Shown one piece after another: positions 44,871 to 52,648 of a DNA stretch of 64,000 nt; the stretch's first letter is position 1; the number at the start of each line of letters is the position of its first letter. The notes below the pieces were generated by a model, which worked only from the letters and a program-made list of their open reading frames with translations, ran no database searches and was not told the DNA's origin. The DNA is from Phycisphaerae bacterium (GTDB lineage Bacteria; Planctomycetota; Phycisphaerae; UBA1845; Fen-1342): the NCBI GenBank assembly GCA_030612705.1, contig JAUWNI010000001.1, positions 62,001 to 126,000 on the forward strand, written 5' to 3'. The translations under genes and the position numbers were made by a program.

Positions 44871-46070
44871 TCAGAAATTGATCGGCTGAACCGGAGTGGC
44901 GGCAAGACGCCGCAACGCGTCTTCGGAAACCTCGATGCCCAGCCCGAACCCGGGTGGGCGGCGTATTCTGCCGCCGCGGCCGAAGCGGAGCGGGCGATGC
45001 GTCACGTCGGCGCGGAGCAGGAAGCGACCAAAAGCGCCTTCGACAAAACGTACTTGCGGACACGCTTCGAGGAAAGCGACGCCGGCGGCAGTCAATATGC
45101 TGGTTTCACCGACCAAACAGCCCAGTTGTACATCAAGCCCCGCCGCCAGCGCCCGCCGGGCGATCCGCAACGCCGGCAGCAATCCGCCGTTCTTTGCAAT
45201 CCGGATGTTCAATACACGCACGCCGCCCGCTTCGATCAGTTCCTCGGCATCCTCGACTGTCAGCAGCGACTCATCCGCGATCAGATCACACCGCGTCTCT
45301 TTCGCCAACGCCGGTAGCCGTGCGTTTTCTGACGCCGGCAGCGGCTGCTCCAAGGCGCTGACGCCGAAACGTTCGAGCGTGGGAAGCGCCGCCCGTGCCT
45401 GTTCCGGATTCCACCCGCTGTTCGCATCCGCCCGCAACGTGGCCGCTCCGCGCTCCAGCCCGTTCCGCAGCACGCCGTGCGCCTGCTCCAGACGACTTTC
45501 CCAACCTTCGATCGCGACTTTGATCTTGAAATCACGCAGCCCGTAACATCGTTGCAGCCGCAGCAACGCCGCCAACTTCCGCGGCGTGCCCCCAACAACG
45601 ATCCCTGAATAATGCGCCGCCGCCAGACATCCCGGCGACTCAAACCCCGGCAGATCCAACCAGCCCGTAACGTCCGACAGCCGTCGCCGAAATACTCGTC
45701 CGGCCAGATCGAGCAGGGCCAGCTCGACCGCGCAGCGCGCCGCGTTGACCAGCCGACCGTCGATCCAGGTCGGCAATTCGTGCACGAACTGCACCGCCTC
45801 CGCGAACGACCTCGGCCGAAACTCGAGTAGGTGCGGTACGAAAAGCTCGGCGATGTCATCCCGGACAGTCTCGACGGTCTCGCCCGTCACGTATCGCCGC
45901 GGCAACGTCTCGCCGTAACCGACATGTTGCGTGTACGGTGCCTCCGCGGCAAGCTGCAAGACGATCGGGTCGGCGACGGCGCGTGTCGCCGCCGCGTGCT
46001 CGAAACGAAATCGCATCGGGATCGCGAGCGGAAAGACCTGCACACGCCGTATGCGAAGTGGGGCGGTCAT
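44871..46070 (-). CDS. Enolase-superfamily enzyme (muconate lactonising/dipeptide epimerase-like)
   Basis: A 399-residue enzyme with capping and barrel domains. The catalytic set is present: Lys182-x-Lys184 in FKIKV, metal ligands Asp215 (ADANSGW), Glu241 (LEQPL), Asp266/Glu267 (ADESLL) and Lys293 (NIRIAKNGG). This is the arrangement of the MLE subgroup, which includes dipeptide epimerases and o-succinylbenzoate synthase. Its ATG overlaps the stop of the upstream solute-binding lipoprotein by 4 bp, so the two are translationally coupled. A peptide or amino-acid derivative substrate is plausible but not proven. Confidence 0.8.
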   Translation of the reverse strand: MTAPLRIRRVQVFPLAIPMRFRFEHAAATRAVADPIVLQLAAEAPYTQHVGYGETLPRRYVTGETVETVRDDIAELFVPHLLEFRPRSFAEAVQFVHELPTWIDGRLVNAARCAVELALLDLAGRVFRRRLSDVTGWLDLPGFESPGCLAAAHYSGIVVGGTPRKLAALLRLQRCYGLRDFKIKVAIEGWESRLEQAHGVLRNGLERGAATLRADANSGWNPEQARAALPTLERFGVSALEQPLPASENARLPALAKETRCDLIADESLLTVEDAEELIEAGGVRVLNIRIAKNGGLLPALRIARRALAAGLDVQLGCLVGETSILTAAGVAFLEACPQVRFVEGAFGRFLLRADVTHRPLRFGRGGRIRRPPGFGLGIEVSEDALRRLAATPVQPINF

Positions 46071-46903
46071 CGTGGTATTTCGACGGCGGCGCGCTCGCGG
46101 GGAATCGCCCAGACCCGCGTCGATTCCATCGCCTCGCGGCCGTCTTCGCTGAACAGATAATCGAGCACCGCCTCGGCCCCCGCGCTCGCCTCGGCCGGCA
46201 GATAAACATAGATTACCTTTGCCAGTCCGTACCGCTCCGACTCGATCTCATCCAACGAGGGAAACGCCGGCGGGCTCGTCCGCTTCATTCTCAAACCTAA
46301 ATACCGCACGTTTCGGTCGAACCCGATGCTCGCAAACCCCAGCGCCAGCGGGTCGGCGGCGACCGCCTCAATGATCGCGGCGTCCGATTCCAACGCCTCC
46401 CACGTGGGCTCGTCGAACCAGATCCTCGCCTGACGCATCAGGATCGCGCCCCCGCGCGTGCTCTTCTCCGGCCCGACCAGCCGAATCGGCCCCTCGTACG
46501 GCCCCAGTTCCCGCCAATCGGTCACTTTCTTCTGAAACAGCAGCTTCAAATGCCCCGCATATATGCTGTCGAGCGGGTTATCCGGATGCACGTACAGCCC
46601 GTAGCCATAGAACGCAACCCGGTAGCCTCTCAACTCCTGCTCGCCAAACTCCCGGCACTCGCGCGGCGTGATCAACCGATCGGTGCAGGCCGCGTCGCAT
46701 TGGCCGTCCCGCAGATTTTGAAACCCGTGCTGCGAAAGATAAACCGGGCCGACCTGCTCCACCTCGAAGCGGCAATCCCCGGCATCCCCCAACCACGACT
46801 CCACCAACTCAACCGGAATCTGCGCCCCGGCCAGGCGAATCCCAAACGCCGGCGCCGGCGGAGCCGAGCGGCAACCAACGACGGCAACCAACAAGGTTGT
46901 CAT
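46067..46903 (-). CDS. PstS-like substrate-binding lipoprotein
   Basis: A 278-residue protein with a short hydrophobic leader and lipobox VAVVGC. The body resembles the PstS/phosphate-binding-like periplasmic fold: GYRVAFYGYGLYVHPDNPL, FQKKVTDWRELGP, EKSTRGGAILMR, GFASIGF, then YLPAEASAGAEAVLDYLFSE. No ABC permease or ATPase gene is adjacent. The start is uncertain: ATG 46903 and ATG 46921 both lack a good ribosome site, and the latter lies in the end of a dispersed palindrome. An ORF to 47137 is read entirely through that repeat and is rejected. Confidence 0.7.
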   Translation of the reverse strand: MTTLLVAVVGCRSAPPAPAFGIRLAGAQIPVELVESWLGDAGDCRFEVEQVGPVYLSQHGFQNLRDGQCDAACTDRLITPRECREFGEQELRGYRVAFYGYGLYVHPDNPLDSIYAGHLKLLFQKKVTDWRELGPYEGPIRLVGPEKSTRGGAILMRQARIWFDEPTWEALESDAAIIEAVAADPLALGFASIGFDRNVRYLGLRMKRTSPPAFPSLDEIESERYGLAKVIYVYLPAEASAGAEAVLDYLFSEDGREAMESTRVWAIPRERAAVEIPR

Positions 46904-46916
46904 CCCGAACAGGGTT

Positions 46917-47007
46917 GTCATTCCGAGCGCAGCGAGGAATCCAGCCCCGGATGATAGTGAAGCAAGGTTCCTCGGTCGTCCGCTTGGGCGGACTCGCTCG
47001 GAATGAC
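46917..47007. repeat. Dispersed palindrome with GTCATTCCGAGCG ends
   Basis: GTCATTCCGAGCGCAGCGAG at the left and the exact reverse, CGCTCGGAATGAC, at 46995-47007. This widespread bacterial repeat is known from spurious SERSEE-type translations. Its left end provides an ATG used by the neighbouring lipoprotein reading frame. Confidence 0.85.
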
Positions 47008-47089
47008 ACCGCGCGGGCCGTTTTACGACCGCCCCCGCTGCGCGTAAACTGCTCTGGTTTTCAGGTTCGCACACGAAGGAAACCTCACG

Positions 47090-48598
47090 ATGGCCACGGC
47101 GACGACGATAGCAAAACTGCCCAAACATGTCGGGCAAACCGTAACACTATCCGGCTGGCTCTACAACAGCCGCTCCAGCGGCAAGCTCGCCTTCCTGATC
47201 CTCCGCGACGGCACCGGACTGTGCCAGTGCGTGCTCGAAAAGACCGACGCCAACGCCGAGCTCTTCCAGACCGCCAAACGACTCGGCCAGGAATCCTCGC
47301 TCGTCGTCGATGGCCAGGTCCGCGCCGACGAGCGTGCCGTCGGCGGCTACGAGCTCATCGTCGGCGATCTCCGCGTAGTCCAGAACGTCGAGGGCTACCC
47401 GATCAGCCCCAAAGCCCACGGCACCGAATTCCTGATGAACCACCGCCACCTGTGGTTTCGCTCGAAACGCCAGTGGGCGATCCTCCGCGTCCGTTCCACA
47501 CTCGTGGACGCCATCCGGCGCTTCTACAACGATCGTGATTTCGTCCTAATCGACACGCCGATCTTCGCCCCGTCGGCCGGCGAAGGTGCCCAGACGCTCT
47601 TCGAGGCCGATTACTTCGGCGACACGGTCTATCTCGCCCAGACCGGCCAGCTCTACGTCGAGGCCGCCATGATGGCCCACCGCAAGGTCTACTGTTTCGG
47701 TCCGACCTTCCGCGCCGAAAAGAGCAAGACCCGCCGACATTTGACCGAGTTCTGGATGGTCGAGCCCGAGATCGCGTACGCCGACCTCGACGACGTAATC
47801 GAGCTGGCCGAGGACTTCGTTTGCGAAATCGTCCAGCGCGTCCTGCGCGACCACCGTGCGGAACTCGAACTGCTCGGCCGCGATCTCAACAAGCTCGAAA
47901 ACATCACCAAGCCGTTCTACCGGATGACATACTCCGATGCGGTCGACCTGCTGCACGGCGACCGCGCGCGCGAAAAGTTCGAAAGCGACCTGGCGGCGGC
48001 CAAGTCGCGCGTCGAGCAGTTGAGCAAAGAAATCAACGAAAAAGAAGCCGAGCGAACCGCTCAGGGCACCAAGAAGTGGAAGGTCGAGAAACTCGCCCAG
48101 GAGATCGCCGACGCCCGCGAGGAGCTCACCGACGCCGAGGAGCTAGTCCGCAACATCCCGCACCACATGGAGCTTGCCGCCAACTTCGAGTGGGGCTCCG
48201 ACCTCGGCGGCTCCGACGAGACCGTCATCGCCCGCCTGCACGACCGCCCGGTCTTCGTCACGCACTACCCGGCCGCCTGCAAGGCCTTCTACATGAAACG
48301 CAACCTCAACGACCCCCGCGTACTCGACTGCTTCGACCTGCTCGCCCCCGAGGGCTACGGCGAAATCATCGGCGGCTCACAACGCGAGGACGACCTCGAC
48401 ATCCTGCTCGAGCGGATGAAAGAGGAAAACCTCGACACCGCCCCCTACGAGTGGTACCTGGACCTCCGCCGCTACGGTACCGTCCCTCACGGCGGCTACG
48501 GCCTGGGCGTCGAACGAACGCTCGCCTGGATCTGCGGCCTCAAACACATCCGCGAAACAATCCCCTTCGCCCGGATGATGGGAAGGATCTACCCGTAG
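47090..48598 (+). CDS. asnS: Asparaginyl-tRNA synthetase
   Basis: Charges tRNA-Asn; class IIb synthetase, 502 residues. The N-terminal OB fold (TVTLSGWLYNSRSSGKLAF) is followed by the catalytic domain, with motif 2 FRAEKSKTRRHLTEFWMVEPE-like and motif 3 GYGLGVERTLAWICGL. Residues about 290-365 form an inserted charged coiled coil (FESDLAAAKSRVEQLSKEIN) that makes the enzyme longer than the usual 430-470 residues. AsnRS rather than AspRS is supported by the absence of the bacterial AspRS insertion and by overall length. ATG 47090 follows AAGGAAAC. Confidence 0.92.
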   Translation: MATATTIAKLPKHVGQTVTLSGWLYNSRSSGKLAFLILRDGTGLCQCVLEKTDANAELFQTAKRLGQESSLVVDGQVRADERAVGGYELIVGDLRVVQNVEGYPISPKAHGTEFLMNHRHLWFRSKRQWAILRVRSTLVDAIRRFYNDRDFVLIDTPIFAPSAGEGAQTLFEADYFGDTVYLAQTGQLYVEAAMMAHRKVYCFGPTFRAEKSKTRRHLTEFWMVEPEIAYADLDDVIELAEDFVCEIVQRVLRDHRAELELLGRDLNKLENITKPFYRMTYSDAVDLLHGDRAREKFESDLAAAKSRVEQLSKEINEKEAERTAQGTKKWKVEKLAQEIADAREELTDAEELVRNIPHHMELAANFEWGSDLGGSDETVIARLHDRPVFVTHYPAACKAFYMKRNLNDPRVLDCFDLLAPEGYGEIIGGSQREDDLDILLERMKEENLDTAPYEWYLDLRRYGTVPHGGYGLGVERTLAWICGLKHIRETIPFARMMGRIYP

Positions 48599-48638
48599 GT
48601 CGGGTCCAATGACCGGACCTGCGAAACTTGAGCGCGCC

Positions 48639-48713
48639 TGGTGCCGGGTACCATGGCCAAGCGCAGCTCGGCCATGCCATGCCGAGTGACGTGGCCAAGC
48701 ACCGAGTACCACG
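48639..48713. repeat. Palindromic repeat between asnS and the 48726 gene
   Basis: GGTGCCGGGTACCATGGCCA on the left pairs with TGGCCAAGCACCGAGTACCA-type sequence on the right, with CTCGGCATGGC/GCCGAG inner stems. Located between convergent stops, so it may terminate both. Confidence 0.65.
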
Positions 48714-48725
48714 GGCGGCTACTGA

Positions 48726-48926
48726 TCACACCTCGCTGATCATTACGGTCGGCCTGTCCGCCGACAGCCGATCTCGCAGACGACGCAGCGTCTGGCGCTG
48801 CTCTTTCAGGTCGTCCTTGTAGTCGTAGGTCATGGTTCGGCGGATTTCGGGACCGATTTCGCGAAGTGCGGAGTCCACCAGTTGAGTCAACAGATCGCGC
48901 TCTTGCTGGGTCAGCTCAACACTCAT
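48726..48926 (-). CDS. Small conserved-looking helical protein
   Basis: A 66-residue protein starting MSVELTQQERDLLTQLVDSA, with amphipathic helices and many Arg/Gln/Leu residues (LKEQRQTLRRLRDRL). AGGAGGTG directly upstream of ATG 48926 makes this start secure; the longer frame to 49067 is not used. Its promoter is visible just upstream. No family name can be given; the style resembles short planctomycete proteins of unknown role. Confidence 0.65.
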   Translation of the reverse strand: MSVELTQQERDLLTQLVDSALREIGPEIRRTMTYDYKDDLKEQRQTLRRLRDRLSADRPTVMISEV

Positions 48927-48953
48927 GGCTGCACCTCCTGGCTCCCATAACTT

Positions 48954-48962
48954 ATTATAGCA
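48954..48962 (-). promoter_or_regulatory. Extended -10 promoter of the 48926 gene
   Basis: Minus strand TGCTATAAT (48954-48962): a perfect TATAAT with the TGn extension. No good -35 box at 16-18 bp. The leader would be about 20 nt, just containing the ribosome site. Confidence 0.5.
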
Positions 48963-49181
48963 CATGAAGTTGCTGATGGTTGAGAGAATTGGGAATCTAC
49001 GCCTCGATGCCGGTTGCGGGTGCAGCGGTTCCGGATGAACGCGAGCGCGGCTTTCGGCATTATCCATGCTGAAAAAAAGGGCGAGAATTTGGACCCAAAT
49101 ACTCCTGTTTTTAGACTATGTAGCCGATAGTAAAACTATCACTGGTCCTCGCCAACCAGTTCCCTAATGTCCTTGTCGGAT

Positions 49182-49221
49182 GAACCCGCGGTCAAGCACT
49201 TGGCCGCGGGTTCGCTTTTTT
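49182..49221 (+). terminator. Strong rho-independent terminator
   Basis: GAACCCGCGG and CCGCGGGTTC form a 10-bp perfect stem (loop of 12), followed by GC and six T. No protein gene ends just before it on the plus strand, so it may end a small RNA transcribed from about 49080 or a long asnS readthrough. Confidence 0.8.
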
Positions 49222-49379
49222 GCGCGAAATATCCTGCTTAATTGGTGGTGACCGTGGAAACCCGAACGGTTCACGATGTTCGACGGTCGCCACGGGGGGC
49301 GGCTGCTACGGGGGGTGGTCGCCATGGGAAGCGGCCGCTACGGGGGCGCTACACGAAACCCTTCCCACCGGAAACGATA

Positions 49380-50252
49380 TTAATAGGCTTGTAGGAGAAT
49401 CCCCCGTATCTCCGTGCCGTCGTCAGTCCTATACGTGTCTTTCCCGACGATTTCGGCCAGCAGGAAGCCGGTTCTCTTCTTGGCGGAATCCTTTCTGATC
49501 AGCACGGAATAATCTTTCAGCGTCCGTAGCTTCAGCAACTCCACCTCGCGGCCGTCGATCCGCACCGTCTTTCCGACGCCGGGCAAATTAAACGTGCCGA
49601 CCTTGCCGACCGGATCATCTTCATACAGCAGCTTCAGGCTCGGGATGCACAGCCGGCGGCCGTGGCGGTCGATCAACGTGTCGAGCTCCTTGACGATCCT
49701 GCCCGCCTTCTCCGCGAACGGCTCATTCTCTTTGATCAGCTCTTGGTGCCTCCGATACTCCTTCACGTAACCAACGTACGCGACGAGCATCTCGAAAGCC
49801 TCCGGCTCAATCTGCTCGTCGTACTTCTCCAACAGATTGGCCATGTCGAATCGTTCGGCTTCGTCTTTGGAAACGCCCTTCTTCTCGGCCTTGCTTTCCA
49901 GGTGCCGCCGATGGCGGAGGGTCTTGTATTCCGATTTCAGAAACGCTCCGCCACCTTTCTCCTCCGAACGAAAGACCACGACCTTCTCGATCTCTTTCTT
50001 GGCGGCGGAGAGATCCTTCTTCGCGTCTCTGATCGTTACATCCTGCGCCTGGCATAGAACGGGTGCGAGGAATAAAACCATCACTAGTGCTACGCCAGCG
50101 CTGATCCGATGGATCATCGTTGATTGGGTGGCCCATCTCTTTAGAGGTGGGGGACACGAATGGTTCGCTGATTCGTGTTCCCCACGGCTAAAGCCATGGG
50201 CCACCCACCCATCAGTGGATCGTTTGCCGAGCACTAGTGCTACCCTTCTCAT
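49380..50252 (-). CDS. Secreted protein of unknown function with a repeat inserted in its N-terminus
   Basis: A 290-residue frame. AGGAGG lies 6 nt before ATG 50252, giving MRRVALVLGKRSTDG. The next 27 residues (WVAHGFSRGEHESANHSCPP...) are the translation of a dispersed palindrome (50126-50207). After that comes a proper signal peptide, IHRISAGVALVMVLFLAPVL. The mature part is charged and helical (AAKKEIEKVVVFRSEE) with a C-terminal beta region (TVRIDGREVELLKL). If translation begins at the internal ATG 50117 the signal peptide works, but no ribosome site is visible there. Function unknown. Confidence 0.6.
   Translation of the reverse strand: MRRVALVLGKRSTDGWVAHGFSRGEHESANHSCPPPLKRWATQSTMIHRISAGVALVMVLFLAPVLCQAQDVTIRDAKKDLSAAKKEIEKVVVFRSEEKGGGAFLKSEYKTLRHRRHLESKAEKKGVSKDEAERFDMANLLEKYDEQIEPEAFEMLVAYVGYVKEYRRHQELIKENEPFAEKAGRIVKELDTLIDRHGRRLCIPSLKLLYEDDPVGKVGTFNLPGVGKTVRIDGREVELLKLRTLKDYSVLIRKDSAKKRTGFLLAEIVGKDTYRTDDGTEIRGILLQAY
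50126..50207. repeat. Dispersed palindrome (GGGTGGCCCA ends) inside an ORF
   Basis: GGGTGGCCCATCTCTTTAGA...GGTGGGGGACACGAAT, then ATTCGTGTTCCCCACGGCTA...CCATGGGCCACCC. Outer ends and central ACACGAAT/ATTCGTGT pair, making a long cruciform-like element. The same family occurs at 63067. Confidence 0.85.
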
Positions 50253-50689
50253 GCCATGCCTCCTGCTATCATCGGACGACGATGCGCGGCTTTGATCGCT
50301 GAGAGCGAAACGAGCGGACGGCGATCAATACCCGCTCGTTGACACCTTTCCCAATTATAAGCCCACCCGGCGACATTCAGGAGATTTTATCTCCAGCAGG
50401 CGGCATTACGGCAGTTTGGGCGGACGCCGTGTAAGCCGGGAAACGTAACGTCCGCCCCCCGTGGCGGACGTAGAATGTGGAAATTTTTCGCTACCCGACC
50501 GGTGTGAGGGTAGCGTGGGCGTCTCGATTGTCGATTGACGATTGGGGATTTCGGATTTATGAGAGGTGTAAGCCCAGTGGATGTCGCGGGGGAGGCAGTG
50601 TAATCCCCAATCATCAATCCCCAATCGTCAATCGACAGGGCCCGTGCCGCCCGAATACCGAGCGTGACTGAGCACGAGTGTAACCCGGC
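50253..50689. other. 437-bp region with a heptamer inverted pair
   Basis: Between the 49380 gene and tadC. It contains the ribosome site of the former, a hairpin-rich segment near 50430-50500 and the heptamer arrays at 50524-50635. No gene. Confidence 0.5.
50524..50635. repeat. Inverted pair of heptameric tandem repeats (NNGATTG / CAATCNN)
   Basis: Left arm 50524-50558: TCGATTG, TCGATTG, ACGATTG, GGGATTT, CGGATTT. Right arm 50601-50635: TAATCCC, CAATCAT, CAATCCC, CAATCGT, CAATCGA. Exact 7-bp phase in both arms, 42 bp apart, able to fold back on each other. Confidence 0.9.
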
Positions 50690-51622
50690 CTACTCGGAGA
50701 ATGCTTCCATCAGACGGATCCCCGCCGGCCCCCCCAGCACGATCCCCATAGCCGGAAAGATGAACAGCACCAGCGGTATCATCAGCTTCACCGCCGTCTT
50801 CTGCGCCCGTTCCTCCGCCTGCTGATGACGCTTGACTCGCATGGCGTCGCCCTGGTTTCGGAGCGCCTTGGCCACACTAGTTCCGAACCGTTCCGCCTGC
50901 GCGATCACCGAAACCAGCGACCGCATCTCATCCACCCCGACGCGTTTGGCGGCGTTATCGAGCGATTCAGACCGGGGGATACCCATCTGCGTTTCCATCG
51001 TAGCGATCCGGAACTCCTCCGAGACTTCCGGATGCACCAGCACCATTTCTTCGCCCACGCGCTTGAGCGCCGAGTCCAGCGCCAATCCCGACTCGACCGA
51101 CACGACCAGCAGGTCGAGCACGTCCGGCAAACCGCGTCGCACCTTATCCTGTCGCGACTTCGTCGCCGAACCCAGCCATATCCCCGGTGCGATAAAGCCC
51201 GCCCCCCCGGCGAACATCATGCACGCCAGCATCCCCTTGATGTCATACCCGAGCGACGCACCGGTCACCGCCCCGGCAATCGCCCCCAGGATCAGTAGCG
51301 CCGTCTTGCTCGCCAGAAAGATCGTCTGCGCCTGCGGCGCCCGATAACCCGCCTGCGTCAACTTCTCACGTAGTTGTGACTGCTCCTCGTCCGAAGCCGG
51401 CATCACGATCTTCGAGAGTATCGGCGTGGCTCTTTTCACCAGCGACTTCGTCGTCGCCGACGCCTTCGCCTTCTCCCTGATCTCGTCGACCTCGTTGACG
51501 CCCCGGCGGCCTTCCAGCCGGCGCTTGACCGTCTCGCGTCCTTCGCCCTTTCGGGGAAAGACGCTGTAAATGATCAGCCCAACACCAAGAAATACCAGGA
51601 TTCCAATGCTCAGCACGTCCAT
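50690..51622 (-). CDS. tadC: Tad pilus platform protein TadC
   Basis: A 310-residue inner-membrane protein of the T2SSF (GspF-like) family. Membrane helices lie at about residues 5-22, 105-125, 130-150 and 280-300, around the T2SSF domain with LPDVLDLLVVSVESGLALDSAL and AERFGTSVAKALRNQGD. With TadB it forms the platform on which the ATPase TadA acts. It is the last gene of the Tad operon, 15 bp after tadB. The stop at 50690 is followed by repeats, not by a clear terminator. Confidence 0.88.
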   Translation of the reverse strand: MDVLSIGILVFLGVGLIIYSVFPRKGEGRETVKRRLEGRRGVNEVDEIREKAKASATTKSLVKRATPILSKIVMPASDEEQSQLREKLTQAGYRAPQAQTIFLASKTALLILGAIAGAVTGASLGYDIKGMLACMMFAGGAGFIAPGIWLGSATKSRQDKVRRGLPDVLDLLVVSVESGLALDSALKRVGEEMVLVHPEVSEEFRIATMETQMGIPRSESLDNAAKRVGVDEMRSLVSVIAQAERFGTSVAKALRNQGDAMRVKRHQQAEERAQKTAVKLMIPLVLFIFPAMGIVLGGPAGIRLMEAFSE

Positions 51623-51637
51623 AATCTGCGCCCCTGT

Positions 51638-52630
51638 CTATATCTTGATGTTGATGATCTTCTTGATCATTACCCAACCCATGATCATCGAGACGATCGC
51701 GTACATCGACAACATCTGACCAGTGGGGTGCACCCACAGCAACTCCGCGTATTCGTAGTTGATCTTGAGCATCGCCGCGAGGACGAGGAACGGCAGTGCC
51801 AGCAGCACGTATCCGGACAGACGCCCCTCCGCCGTCAAGGCCTGCACCGTCCCGTGCAGCTTGATCCGGTCCCGAATCACGCCGCTGATCTTGTCCAGCA
51901 CCTCCGCCAGATCGCCGCCGGTCTGACGCTGGATCAGGACGGCGGTCACGAAGAACCGCACGTCGAGCACATCCATGCGTTCGGCCAGGTTGCTCAGCGC
52001 GTCCTCGATTTTCAGGCCGAGGTTCTGCTCGTGAAAAACTCGTGCAAACTCCGTCCCCGCCGGCTCCGGCATCTCGTTGCCGATCACCTGCATCCCGCTC
52101 GCCAGCGAGTGCCCGGCCCGCAACGCCTGGCTCAGCAACTCAAATACGTCCGGCAACTGCGCAACGAGCTTGTTGAGGCGTTTCTTACGGCGGTAGCTCA
52201 GATACAGAATCGGCAGAATGTAAACCGCCACGGCCGCCCCCAGCCCGGCCAGAATCGGCAATCGCAACGCCACCAAACCGGCGAGTATGATGCTCGCGAT
52301 CAGCGTCAGGTTGACCAGCAGTTGCGAGGCCGACCAGGACACGTTGGCCTGTTCCAGCGTGGTCTGGAGCCGCTCGGTAAAGCTCATGCGGGAGAACATC
52401 TGCCCCAACGTCCCCACCGCCTTGGGTGCCTCTTTGCGCAAATCCTCGAAATTGAACTTCTGGGCGTTGCCTCCGCTGGTCATTTGACCTTTCAGCCGAC
52501 CCATGACCTTTTTCTTCGGGGCGCTGCGCAGGTCGGCGACCAACTGGTACACCCCGTAAAACGCCATCAGCGGCCCCGCCACCAACAGCACGAGCATAAG
52601 TGTGTCGCCGCCTAGTGCCAGAAGTATCAT
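51638..52630 (-). CDS. tadB: Tad pilus platform protein TadB
   Basis: A 330-residue T2SSF-family inner-membrane protein, paired with tadC. It has hydrophobic segments near residues 8-25, 105-145, 270-290 and 308-325, and the signatures LPDVFELLSQALRAGHSLASGM and QTGGDLAEVLDKISGVIRDR. The gene lies 18 bp downstream of tadA. TadB and TadC probably form a heteromeric base for Flp pilus extension. Confidence 0.88.
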   Translation of the reverse strand: MILLALGGDTLMLVLLVAGPLMAFYGVYQLVADLRSAPKKKVMGRLKGQMTSGGNAQKFNFEDLRKEAPKAVGTLGQMFSRMSFTERLQTTLEQANVSWSASQLLVNLTLIASIILAGLVALRLPILAGLGAAVAVYILPILYLSYRRKKRLNKLVAQLPDVFELLSQALRAGHSLASGMQVIGNEMPEPAGTEFARVFHEQNLGLKIEDALSNLAERMDVLDVRFFVTAVLIQRQTGGDLAEVLDKISGVIRDRIKLHGTVQALTAEGRLSGYVLLALPFLVLAAMLKINYEYAELLWVHPTGQMLSMYAIVSMIMGWVMIKKIINIKI

Positions 52631-52648
52631 GTCACCTTCTCCCGCCGA

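Larger units (their letters stand above)
48927..49379. other. 453-bp region with promoter, sRNA-like segment and GC-rich repeats
   Basis: It holds the 48954 promoter, the terminator at 49182-49221 with about 100 AT-richer bases before it, and degenerate GCGGCCGCTACGGGGG-type repeats at 49290-49350. No protein gene is seen. Confidence 0.5.

Noticed and set aside
46904-47137. Upstream extension of the PstS-like lipoprotein to 47137
   Set aside because: The extra residues are the translation of a dispersed palindrome (SERVRPSGRPRN type) and overlap the asnS start.
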